This document shows positions 53,308 through 64,000 of a stretch of DNA of 64,000 nucleotides, piece after piece. The position numbers and the translations under genes were made by a program. The DNA comes from Rotaria macrura (taxonomy: Eukaryota; Rotifera; Eurotatoria; Philodinida; Philodinidae), in contig OENT01000143.1 in assembly GCA_900239685.1 (NCBI GenBank), positions 123,867 through 187,866 on the forward strand, given 5' to 3'. The notes under the pieces were generated by a model. That model was not told the DNA's origin and ran no database searches. It saw nothing but the letters and a program-made list of their open reading frames with translations. Positions within the stretch are counted from its first letter, which is position 1; every line of letters starts with the position of its first letter.

Positions 53308-55658
53308 TTATCTCTTCGATATTTTATTGAAAAAAATTCTGCGAAGATTATCCGATGTTGTTGGTAAATGACATTGTGGACAAGCCTTTTTCTCATGGAA
53401 ATATTTTAGCCAACATTCTTCACAATTAATATGCCAACAATTTATTGAAACACACGGTTTAACACATGATTCCTACTAAATTAATGTTTCAAAAGGAGAA
53501 AAAAAACAAAGAAACGTTCATTAATGAAAGATTAACTTTTTTTTCAGCTTGAAAATTCTCACCATACAAACAACACATTTTGGTGGATCAAGTTCCGGTG
53601 CATTAGGTGATTTCGTATACGATATATCCGTTTGCGTTGATGGAGAATATCTTTGTTCACTGTTAAATGATTCTTGACAACTGAGACTTGTTGTTCCACT
53701 TGTACTTTTCTCTTCGCGTTCCATGTCATCATCTATATCAACAACATTAACATCTGGATCTTCGACTGGTGAAGATAGACGATGGTGATTGGCTATTGCA
53801 GCTACAGCAGCTAGTTGTTCTCTCTAACGAATAGAAAAGAAAAAATAATATATCAGTGAAATATGATTTCAATAACAAAATCGTAGTTCTATACCTTTCT
53901 TGAACATTGTTGAACATGAGTGAAGAAATATTCTTCATCAGCATTTATTCGAATCTGTTGATAACATATTGGACAATTTCGTGTATCATTACGCATTGAT
54001 CGACGATGATGTAATTGTAATCTAGCTGCAAAAATAGATACAACTGTAAGATAGTCGTTCTTTGAATTAGAAAAATAAATTTTTACCATTTAAACGTTGT
54101 TGTCGACTTGTGCGTACTCGCAAATATGTCTAAGACAAAAATAACTATGATGTGAAGATGTTCTTGGTATCGAAAAAAAAATCCATCTGAATATAATACG
54201 TCTGTCATCATTAAGAATACCAATGATGTACATGAGAATTTCGATTCAGTCTCTTATCATTTTTTGAGTTTCTTTACGAAGCATCATATCTTTCAATACA
54301 TACCTCATATCGAGTTTTGAATGTTTGATCAATATTATTATTATTATTATTATTATCCTGAAAAGTCTATGGAAACGATTAATTGATATAAAAATCGATG
54401 ATTCATTAACTATTTTACTTTATTGTTGTCACGTTTCGATTTACATTGATGTCGACGTTTAATTGTATCAAGTTCGTGTTGAACATGTGTAATTAAATCT
54501 TGTCCATGTAATGATACTTGACAAATAGGACATTGTGGGTTTTGTAGATCAATTGTGGATGATCGGCAACGATTTTCTTTTGCAAGAAACAGAAAAGAAA
54601 AGAAAAAAAGTCAGGTATTTAATTGTGGAAACGAGCTGTTCATCCTTTTTATTTTATTCTGCATTCAGAAGAGTTTGATTATTTTATTACTTCTGGATCA
54701 CTATCGTACCATATGTCTAAATAGCCTAACATCAGAATTTGATTGTACAGCTGAATAATGCTACAATATATGTTGTATCAACAAGAGTTTGTAGTATGCC
54801 CCAAGTGACTGATTATACATACTTGATTTTTAAGAGTAAGAAAGAGAAAATCACCGTCTGTGCAATGAAAATATTCTTATTAAATATCGATTTATCAATC
54901 AATCTTTTTTTTGATCTTATTTATGACTGCATATAATGACAAATTATGATGACTTTCTTTTTTTTATTGAATTCTCACATATGACAAGTGTCTGTTGAGA
55001 AACATCCTGTGTGTATTTTTCACAAGATACTGTCAGAGGAAACTAATTTCTCATGTACAAATAAATTGATTGTTTTCTGTTAATTAAGGAATTAAAATAT
55101 TCACTCAATGTGAGATTTTCGATTAGATTCATGTACGTATATATGTAGGACATTTATAGTGAGTTCTATGTGTTTTTACGTTTTCGTTCTTTGATCAATC
55201 GGTAGGTAAAACATCCAAGTGTTTGTTATTCACTTAATTTTCATACCTGTCTGTTTTCCAAAACTTTCATCATTATTTGATGTTGTTTCACAATGATTTT
55301 CGTCATGTTGTATATCATTTTTAAATCTTTTTCCAGCTGGTAAGAATGCAGATGATTCTAATGATGTATTGGTTGTACCAGTAAATAGAGGACGAAATGT
55401 CGTTGCAGCATATGGATAATGTTGAAAAAGACTTGAAAATAATTGATGTTGATGCACTGCTGTTGTTGGTATTGTTGGGATACGTATTTGATCTGAGGAT
55501 GATTGATTAAGAAGTGTATTTACGGAGAAAGCTGCATTAAAACCTGACACGGATGGTTTTTCAGGACTTGCATTTGGTGATGATGATGATGATGTTTGAC
55601 GCATCGAACGAAATGCAGCGGCCATGTCTATAGGATGCCACATCGATGGATGATACAT
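53308..55658 (-). CDS. RNF220: RNF220-like RING E3 ubiquitin ligase
   Basis: E3 ubiquitin ligase; vertebrate RNF220 ubiquitinates Sin3B and acts in Wnt and Shh signalling and neural patterning. Exons from the 5' end: 55658-55247, 54576-54419, 54357-54304, 54129-54087, 54025-53895, 53823-53563, 53472-53308; 407 residues, shorter than human (566). The low-complexity Ser/Pro N-terminus contains TTFRPLF and AFLPAGKRFKN, matching FRPF and AFTPAKRLKN of human RNF220. A zinc-knuckle block follows (about 153-172, CPICQVSLHGQDLITHVQHE), then YLRVRTSRQQRLN. A second CPIC...H...C zinc finger lies in exon 5. The C-terminal C3HC4 RING (about 349-398) is split by an intron after CVVCM and continues with CWHINCEECW and CPQCHLP, ending DNLRRIFF much like human DLRRIYL. 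Exon 3 encodes seven Asn in a row from an AAT repeat. The start is the first ATG of the open first exon. Confidence 0.95.
54334..54357 (-). repeat. Coding (AAT)n trinucleotide repeat
   Basis: Seven AAT codons on the minus strand inside RNF220 exon 3, encoding polyasparagine directly after a splice acceptor. Confidence 0.9.
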
Positions 55659-56967
55659 AATTATTTAGTAGATAATATAAAACTTAATCATTCAATATGA
55701 AATAGAAAAAGAAGAAGAAGAAGAAGACGAAAAAGTGATTGAGTCGTCTCTCTCTTTTTGTAGTTGAGTGAAGAGCAAATAAAAAAAGAATGAATGAGAA
55801 TAAGAGAAAGGGAGAGAAAGCGAAAGTAAGTAATAAGTATAGTATTTATTGATTGGTAGTTGCAGAAAAAATAGAAGCGAAAAACATAAAACGTACGTAT
55901 TCATTCAAGCGAAGAAAGGAAGATATACATAAACGAAGGACATGATTTGATTGAGTTTTTCTTTTGCGAGTTACGACTACTCATACATTCTTGTCTTCTT
56001 ACCCTCTAGCAGCTCATTGTCGATGCGCGAGCATAAACGCATAAAAGAAAAAATAAACTATCACATTTACAAGCCCACCAATGGGCGACTGTGTGTACGC
56101 GTTAGTAATTGGTTATTCAAGCAATGAAAAAGAGAAGGAAAAGAAAAAAAATCCTCCCGTTTGTGTATCTATCTTATAATACAGTTGGCTGTCTGTTCGC
56201 CTACTGGCATATGTCAGAAATAGAATGATAATAATCATAATAAAAAAAAAGCGAACGAGAAAATGGGAGTTGGTTCGATATAAGATGTACAGTTTTGCCT
56301 GTCATTTATTCACGTAATACAAACACTATACACTTGAAGAGAACTATATTGATTGCTTACGTTTGACGTCATATCATCGAACATGATCGATGGGCTTCTT
56401 TTGTATGATTTTTTTACATTAAAATTAGGTTGAAATGATGAGGCGGACGAAAGTAGACATACGAGAAATGAATCACTATTTGATGAGCATGTAATCAATA
56501 TGGATGAAGCAAGAAAGGAAATCACTGGTGATGATAGTTTCATGTGTTGGTTGGTTTTGCTTAGGGCAAACATTGAGAATATATGGATGTAAAAACGAGT
56601 CATACATAGTAGCTGCTGCTGTCTATATGTCATTTAATGATATTTAGTGGTTCCAGATGGTGTATATAAGTATGTGTCGTTTAAACAAGATGACTTTTCT
56701 TCTCGTCATAGAAAACATACTCAATTGAAGTTTATATGAAAGACAAAAGAAAGAATAAGGCCAATTAACACCCTGAACAAATTATAAATACATTCCGTTA
56801 GATCGATGTATGTTGCGGTTTCTTCTATTCTGTTTTGTGCCTCATTGCAAATCGTTCAGAAGACGGCGTGCATGAGTAAACTGTATTCTTGATGTGATGC
56901 ATCGATGACAATTCTTTTCTAAATCGACTGTTAATGAACGATATCAATGAGTATGTATACATACTCA

Positions 56968-56983
56968 CATACACACACACATC

Positions 56984-57016
<33 letters not shown>
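56968..57016 (+). repeat. Compound (CA)n(TA)n(TG)n microsatellite
   Basis: CA units pass through TA units into about ten TG units. CA and TG are complementary, so the array is an imperfect inverted repeat that could form a hairpin. Confidence 0.9.
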
Positions 57017-58057
57017 AAGAGCACATATGGAAGATGGCAGGTATATAATTGAAAAAAAAGGAAAGCATACACGCGTGAGTGCGTGATCTCTTCTTGTCAT
57101 TGTCAATAATAATTGATCGGTTATTGATAGTTCATGGGATTAAAAATGTAACTTTGGTGAACATGAACAATAATAATGTTGCTAAGTGATGTGTCTGAGA
57201 AGATCAAACATTCACAATGGGAATACTGCTGTTTTGTATGTTTGTATTAGAACGATTAGTATGTCGACATGTTTTGTTTATATCATTTTGTCGGAATGTA
57301 TATAACTACAATAAGATTTATTTGTGACATTCGGTCAATGTACCAGTATACTGACAGAGATCAAAGTAGAATACGAGATACTAGTAAAATGAACATCAAT
57401 GGATAATGCATGTTTGCTTAATATCGCTTTTTTTTCTTGAATATGATTTACCAAGAAAAAGACCTATTGATTCTCTTGAGACATGTTTAACTAACGTGAA
57501 TATTTAAGTTGTTTCTCAATGATGATGAATTGTCGTTGTCATTATATCGTTCTCTAAGGATCTACGATTTAATGTTAAAACATGTGCGTAATACAGATTT
57601 ACCCGCCTCCAACTGATGTGATAGTCACAGTTAGTCGTGAAATATACACATGAAATAATTAATACTGAGAAGGTTCCTTTTTTTTAATGTTAAAATGTAA
57701 ATAAATAATTGTTGAAATTCTTATAGTGGTTTATTGAAGAATGCCTATGCGTTTTTTCTACGTCGCTCCTTTATTGATGATGGCTAACTTTATCAATAAA
57801 TGGTAATAAAGACAAAGATTAGTGTGACAGATGCAATGACTGCCATATATGTATATATACATTCAGAAATATTGATTCTAACAAAAAAGGACATGGCTCA
57901 CATCTGATACAAATATGGAATGATAAGAACAATAATGATTTTCTTTTTTTTTTCTTGTGACCAACTCGATTCTATTTTTTATCTGTATACTTAATGACTC
58001 TAAAAAATATTCAGTTCATCAGTTACGTTGAATTTTCAAGAAGATAAAACATCGTTT

Positions 58058-58084
58058 GAAACGAAACGAAACGAAACGAAACAA
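58058..58084 (+). repeat. (GAAAC)n minisatellite-like run
   Basis: About five GAAAC pentamers in tandem in gene-free sequence. Confidence 0.85.
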
Positions 58085-60619
58085 ACATAACTAACAAATG
58101 CAGTCTCCATTCTATGGACATCGATCACACTACGTATACTTGACGGAGTACTGACTCCGTTTTTGTATTTCAAATCATTTCGATTTGTTTCACTTTTGAC
58201 AAATGCAATCGGTTCTATCATAGATATCGTGTACTTCATACTAGTATGATATTACAGAGCATTGCAACTATCTTCCTGTCATATTTAGTACGTTTCTTAT
58301 TCTAAGATACTTGTCTGAATCTTATATCAATCTCGTTATCAAACTCTGGGAGATTTCGATGATCAGAATCTTTTCAGCTGTGAGTTAATCTTATGTGATG
58401 AATATCTTGGATTGATTTTTCTTTTGTAAGCATCAAGATTAAACATGGTCATCGTTGGATATGTACGTAGGAAGGATCTTTTTCAGTAAATGTTCACACT
58501 ATTCATTTGATAAGTCAATATAACAGCAAAGAAAAACTTTGTTTAGTAGACGAAACTGCAAATTACCATAAAACTATAGACATAGGTATTAGTTACAGTT
58601 GAGCTTTGGATAAAATTAAACAAGACTGAAAATTCTTGGAATATTTAAACTATCCAAAAGCTAGTACTTATGGAGTAGTGCTTGTGGTATATGAAATTTT
58701 TTGTAACTTGAATGAGCGGGTAGAAAAATAAAAAAAATATCGAGTTCACTAATTCTTTTTAATACAAAAATCAAACCTAATTTCAGAAATTGTAGAGTTC
58801 ACTACTATTGCTAATAGCAGTATAGTCTGTCGAAAAACGCTCGACTAAAAAACAAAATAGGAGGAGCTGCGACGGAATCAACGAAGAATCAAACGGGTCA
58901 TACTCCATTTCATTTGAAGATTTGCACATTGAAATTATACTTTGTCATAATTATTTGTTTGTTTTTGAATAACATAGTTGTAAGCCGTGCGAACGAGCCA
59001 CCAAAACATCGATTTTTTTTTCCCAAAAAGTATTCAGCCGCAGCTGCCGTGTCAACGAAAATTGTAAGATTACTGTAGTGGTGGTCGTTGAGCAACAATA
59101 AGTACAGCCACTACGCCGCCATTTTCAAGAAAAACTTTCTAAAGTTTCCATCGCCATCGAAGAACTCTGAATACGAAATTGGAATTTTTTTAACATCCCT
59201 TTTTATTTATGTTTGCATTGTGAGATTTCTCCTAGATCTTTTCGACTGTTCACGTGTACGATAAAAGTAACACTCTGTAACCTGAAAACTAGAAGTACAA
59301 AGCACTTTGACTGATGTTGATGTTGTCACTTTGATGTATATCTGAATTTATCATTCGGTATAACCAGTTTTGATAATTTCAATGATAAGCGATTTTACTT
59401 TAATAAAGCGATAGAATCTACTTAAACGATACTTTATTTGCGACACTTACGCAAAAGAGTAAATGAAAAGTTAGATGCTCAACGAGTTTATTGCGAAATT
59501 TGCTTTGATAGTCGTGCAACGTCTATATTTAAAAACTTTAGTGGACAAGTTTTTTTTTTGAGATCTTGATGCAAATAAATTACCTGCCTTTCTTTAGGAC
59601 CATTGGATTTCTTCATATTGGGCAAAGTTGTTTAGTAATTCCTTCTTTCTTCTGATATCATTCACATGTAATGTGTTGTTTAAACTAACATGCAAAACAT
59701 AGCTATTCGATTTACTTTTTTTTCGAAAAATACTTCTCCAGATATTGAAATAAACGAGCGTTTCTGAGTACCTGAATAGCTACTCAACTTCGTAAGTATT
59801 AAAAAAATTAAGATAGCTGAGCCGCTACCACCCCTAAAGAACCTAAAGAGTCGAATCAGGGAGGTTGCTGAGGATTTTTCAAAATTAAAAACTTTTCTTC
59901 CCCGTGGCTAAGTGTCCCGTTAGTTGACACGTCTAGTTACTTCTTGGATTTTAAATGATGCATATTTTTCTGCGTTGTTTATTGATGTGTAAATAAATAT
60001 TTTTATAATACATTCGCTCTACTATCTACTCATTTACAGAAACGAATTGTAACGTGGTAATATCTTTTGCAGTTTATCTCTTTGTTTCTATCATTTTCAT
60101 GAAGTCATATATACCTACTCTATTGTTACACACATTCATAAAGCTTTCGAGATAAATCCAGATGAAAATATTGAAATTAGATGTACAAGTGCATCATCTT
60201 TAGATACCATATGATAGATGTCAGTCTTCACAGAAGCAGTCTCTAGTTAGCTTTTAGTGAAGGATTATTGCAGAATATACGGATATCTCATGTACTGCAC
60301 ATTCACTGCTTTAAAAGTTTTTAGGGTTTTCATCCCATTATCTTTCTATTTTTTTTGCTTGTTTATTACATCATTTAGAATTAAATGACTCCGATTCTAT
60401 TGATTTTTATGTTTTCTTTTGTAACTGTGTTGCATACAAAACCATTTCAAAGCGTAGTGCCACTGAAACATATCAGTCGAAGTAGATTACAAAATAAGAG
60501 AATGTGTGCAATAACCATAGATGAGTGCATGGAATATGTTTGGAGTTTTGTAAAAAAAATTCTTACGTGTAAAAATTAAGAATATTCTGATTTTTATGTA
60601 AACAGTGCATCTCAAGCAA

Positions 60620-60720
60620 AATAGGGAGGGAGGGGGATAAGGCCATTTTTTCGCCCCCAATATTTTTGCATAAAAGTTATATAATCGGAATCAGCATCAA
60701 ATTTTGAGTTTAATGATATG
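60620..60720 (+). repeat. Left terminal inverted repeat of the element
   Basis: Begins with a G-rich stretch (GGGAGGGAGGGGG) and contains CGCCCCCAATATTTTTGCAT followed by AATCAGCATCAAATTTTGAG. It pairs with 61483-61577 in inverted orientation. Confidence 0.65.
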
Positions 60721-61482
60721 CCGCTCGAATCTTCGTCCAATTTTGGCACGGAGCTATTGAACTTCCAAAACTGCTAGTTTTTGGCTTGGAGTATTTTTGC
60801 ATACAATTCTGAGATGCCACAGTCTGTTCAAAAATAATCAGAAAAGTTTGGTCGACACACCATTTTACTCAGAATTCGATACTCTATCAAACTAGATACT
60901 TGAAAATAACTCGAAACGTTTTCTGGAAAGCCTCAACTTGAAAAACCGGGTTTTCAAAAAATCATACTTTGTTGTCGGGCTAAAGTTGGCGCATTCGATA
61001 GAGCATTCTAAACTGTATACGTGGTGCAATTTTCAGATTGCTACCGCGTTCTCTTAGATCGGCAGGTAAAAGTCGAAATACTAAATTACTGGTTTTTCAG
61101 CTTTTTTTGGACTTCAGGGCAATTTTTCTACATGAAACTGGGTGTTTGGTACATCCTTTATTTTATATTCTGAAAGCTTAGATCGTTTTGACTATACATG
61201 ACTTGTCTTTTTCGTTTCGAAAACTCAGATTGGGGTTCCTAAGCCACGTCAATTCAAGTAGGCAGCTAGTTCCAACTAGACATAAATTTAATCGTATTTT
61301 GACGAAGATTGAATTCTTTGCGAGTTACGATTCCATCACTATGATCAGCATCAAATTCAGAAATGAATGATGTATCTTATAGAAAAATTTGATGAAAACA
61401 TTTCTGGGTGTAGCTGGGGGTAATAGGGGCCAAAATGTTTCAAAAAGATTGAAAACCTGTGTTTTGGCGAATCAAATACCTC

Positions 61483-61577
61483 ATTTTGTTCAGAACTTGA
61501 TGCTGAATCCTAATATGTAACGTTTATGGAAAAATATTGGGGGCTGGAAAATGATTTGATCCAGCTCCCTCCATTGA
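61483..61577 (-). repeat. Right terminal inverted repeat of the element
   Basis: Read on the minus strand it begins AATGGAGGGAGCTGGAT, then GCCCCCAATATTTTTCCAT and ATTCAGCATCAAGTTCTGA, mirroring the left end. Confidence 0.65.
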
Positions 61578-64000
61578 TATCGAACTATCATTGTACAGAA
61601 AAGAGCCGAGAAAAAATTCAGTTAAATCTTAAATTTTTTTTCTACGTTGTTAAGATTTTTCGTATTCCAGAATACGAAACAGTTTTTAGTTAGTACATTG
61701 GTTTTAGTAAAATAACCATTGGGTTCTCTAGAAACTTCACTACTCAAAATATTCAGTTGATTCCTTCACTTTTTCATAACAATGTGTACGAACATCAGTT
61801 TTTCAAGTCCATGAATAACACTTGAGTAATCTTTTTAGTTATGAATAAACACAAAAATCGTAGTGATTGCATGAAAGTCAAAATCATAATTAACTTTTAA
61901 CTGAAAAGAAATTATTTCATACTTTCTCTTGGATTAACGGAAATCTAATTTTACCTAAAGTTTAATCCTACTTGTAGGATAGATCTGAAAACATTGACAT
62001 GACTAAAAAATTCATCTGGTTTGGCTTGTAAGTCAATTTTAAATTGTCTAATCAAGGTTTCATAAGGAAAGAGTATAAATTGAATGTCTTCTATAGTACA
62101 AATGTATGCTAATTATCTAAGATCTACATGGGGCCAAAAATAAAACTGATCTTCAAAAAGAATCATGACGAAGAATAGGTAATTAATTCGTATAGCTTCT
62201 TTCTTGGCCTCGTCGAAAATCACTTGTATAACAACAAACAATACTGAACTTTACTCTGTCATTTAAATTCAATATCAGCCTTGTAAGCTGAGTTTCATAA
62301 ACATATATATCGATGCAGTATGCGAGGTATAATCAATTGAATAATTTAACCTGATGATCGATTCACCAATGTTGTTGGAATACAGTAGAGTTCCGATGTT
62401 CTGCTTGTTTTATGCAAGTAAACCATAGTATCAACAATCAGCTTGCCGATACAGTTCCGATTTACTGATGAATGCCACTCTTGTGAATATATTCGTTTAC
62501 ATTACAAATGGGCGATTAGGAAAACTCGTACAAACAGTTCAGTGCTTTCCATTACTATCGTTTCGCTTGCTGAGTCATGAAACATTCATGAATCGTCAAT
62601 AACAGGTTTTTAAGAACACATATTAAAACATATAAGTATTCCAAATACATGAACTTTAGCCATGAAAACGCATCGCATTTACCGTGCAGCAGCAGAAACT
62701 AATATCTGGTCAAATTTATTAGTCTGTTTTCGTAGTTTTTCTTCTTCTGAGAATATAGTTTAAAAACTAATTATGATGAAATTAGTACGTGAAATGCTCC
62801 TGTATCAATCATTATCTTCATCTATAAATTCCACGGTCTATATTGGTGGCAACTGAGGAGTTTATCAGATCCAATGTGCAATAATCAGTCGATGCAATAG
62901 ATAGTCGAAGAATGTCTTCCAAATAATATAGTTTTACAACTCCATCTATTACATGAATTACTCTGACAGCGACTGTCACAGTATTCAGCTGCAAAAATGT
63001 TACATGTTTATGAATATAACCAGTGTGATAGAACAAACAATCACGACTAATAACTAACTTTCCATTGTGCATTAATTAAAAATCAACAATACATGTTCTA
63101 AATGAAACGTTTGATTAAGCTGCAAGCCACATCAAGGTGTATGACCTACTCGACCAAGAACTGAGTTTTCTTATATCGATCAATTCTAAGTATACGTGGA
63201 AATTAAAGCTCAAGATACTTGGGAAAATAGTTTTGTTTAGAAATCTATTTCAAATTTGAGTGTTATCGTATATCAAACAATTATATACTATACCTCAATA
63301 TAAAAAATCAGGTTTTTTTTCTTGACATTTTCTCAGATGAAACACCCGGAAACCTTAATCTAGTGTGCGTTACAATTCAAATGATTTTCAACAGTGTCCT
63401 GGATTGTGCTAGGCATGGAAACTCCGTTTTAATCAATTTTCTTTTCTTTTCAGGAGCAGATACTAAACTTTCTCGGAAACGGTTCATACTTGTGATTCAC
63501 GAGAAGGCAACACGATTAGAAAAAAAGCAGTACCTTTCTAGGTAGAGATAGTTTAGTCGAGCAGCATTAACAAGATACATGAATTGTCTCAATTGCTGAA
63601 GTATTTTTATTTTTGAACCAACAAGTCTATTCAACGAAAAAATCTGATTTTTATGATTTGGGTGAAAAATCCGGTAGCTGTCCTCACCTACGTAGAGAGG
63701 GTTTCCTAATTGATGTAAAAAAGAGAAAAAAGTTTCAAACTAAATTAGAGAAAAGGTCCTGAAAACTTGATCTGCCTACAAACATTGCTGGATTATGTTG
63801 GACAAACACTATGACAGAGACTTGTTAAAACTATTGACAATGATGTTGCTAACTTTTCATAGCCTACCGAATTCTTTTCATCGTAAGATATTTTATATCG
63901 AAGATCAATAAAAAAAAGTGTCCTATTTTTTGTTTTTCACATACAAAAACTTCCTTTCGTTCTTCTAATTTGCATCACAAATATCAATAACGATTTCGAT
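61578..64000. other. Gene-free interval to the window end
   Basis: About 2.4 kb of AT-rich sequence. Open frames are at most about 84 codons and show no recognisable domain or exon chain. The next gene must lie beyond the window. Confidence 0.5.

Larger units (their letters stand above)
55659..60619. other. Gene-free interval upstream of RNF220
   Basis: About 5 kb. The first 0.5 kb is rich in GA and TC tracts and presumably contains the RNF220 promoter and 5' UTR. It also contains two simple repeats (listed separately) and a somewhat more GC-rich patch at about 58855-59130. No open frame with recognisable content was found. Confidence 0.55.
60620..61577. mobile_element. Probable non-autonomous element with long terminal inverted repeats
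   Basis: The left end (60620-60720) and the reverse complement of the right end (61483-61577) align over about 100 bp with scattered mismatches and small gaps. Shared landmarks in order are AGGGAG, GGAT, GCCCCCAATATTTTT, CATAAA, CAGCATCAA and a TTxTGA segment. Both outer tips read AAT next to the G-rich stretch. The element is about 957 bp and has no transposase-like open frame, as expected for a MITE or foldback element. A third copy of the CAGCATCAAATT module lies inside at about 61345, and another TATTTTTGCATA module at about 60786, so the interior is modular too. No clear target-site duplication was found; the exact ends are uncertain by a few bases. Confidence 0.65.

Noticed and set aside
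56310..57106. Minus-strand open frames of 93-107 codons upstream of RNF220
   Set aside because: One is read through a TG/TA/CA microsatellite and the other is Ser/Phe-rich without a domain; no splice chain to RNF220 was found.
60385..61370. Short open frames near and inside the inverted-repeat element as transposase remnants
   Set aside because: About 60 codons each, no DDE or other catalytic pattern, and not continuous across the element.

Overview
This is a window of eukaryotic nuclear DNA. It is AT-rich and has no operons. Its protein-coding genes are split into many short exons by GT-AG introns, many only about 45-75 nt long, with a few introns of 1-2.6 kb. The gene set (ciliary proteins, a vertebrate-type membrane adenylyl cyclase, RNF220, a PARP) is metazoan. 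Tiny introns, low GC and a PARP with WWE domains would suit a small invertebrate such as a bdelloid rotifer; that assignment is an inference, not something the sequence proves.

Seven genes can be rebuilt. In order they are: (1) the 3' end of a small heat-shock protein with tandem alpha-crystallin domains (+, 3-584); (2) a DESI2-like PPPDE peptidase (+, 6176-6995); (3) a 12-TM adenylyl cyclase of ADCY2/4/7 type with about 21 exons (+, 15337-26397); (4) KATNIP, the katanin-interacting ciliary-base protein (-, 34455-27936); (5) a WWE-WWE-WGR-PARP poly(ADP-ribose) polymerase (+, 35386-38798); (6) MYCBPAP, a ciliary central-apparatus protein (+, about 40307-50016); (7) RNF220, a RING E3 ligase (-, 55658-53308). 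Exon joins were made by following reading phase through GT/AG boundaries. The cyclase, KATNIP, PARP and RNF220 models close to exact multiples of three.

The cyclase and KATNIP converge at 26.4-27.9 kb, KATNIP and the PARP diverge from a 0.9 kb intergenic segment, and MYCBPAP and RNF220 converge at 50.0-53.3 kb. Large gene-free stretches lie at 0.6-6.2, 7.0-15.2 and 55.7-64 kb. The last holds a roughly 0.95 kb element with long imperfect terminal inverted repeats (about 60620-61577), probably a non-autonomous DNA transposon or foldback element. Several CA/TA compound microsatellites are also present.

The most interesting observations are the composite architecture of the PARP (a Deltex-like WWE pair on a PARP2-like body), the tandem-domain small heat-shock protein, a stop-free 3n intron that hides inside the DESI2-like reading frame, the inverted-repeat element, a three-fold internal repeat in KATNIP, and a Gly-to-Asn change in the C1 metal-binding loop of the cyclase. 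No RNA gene, CRISPR array or autonomous transposon coding region was recognised.
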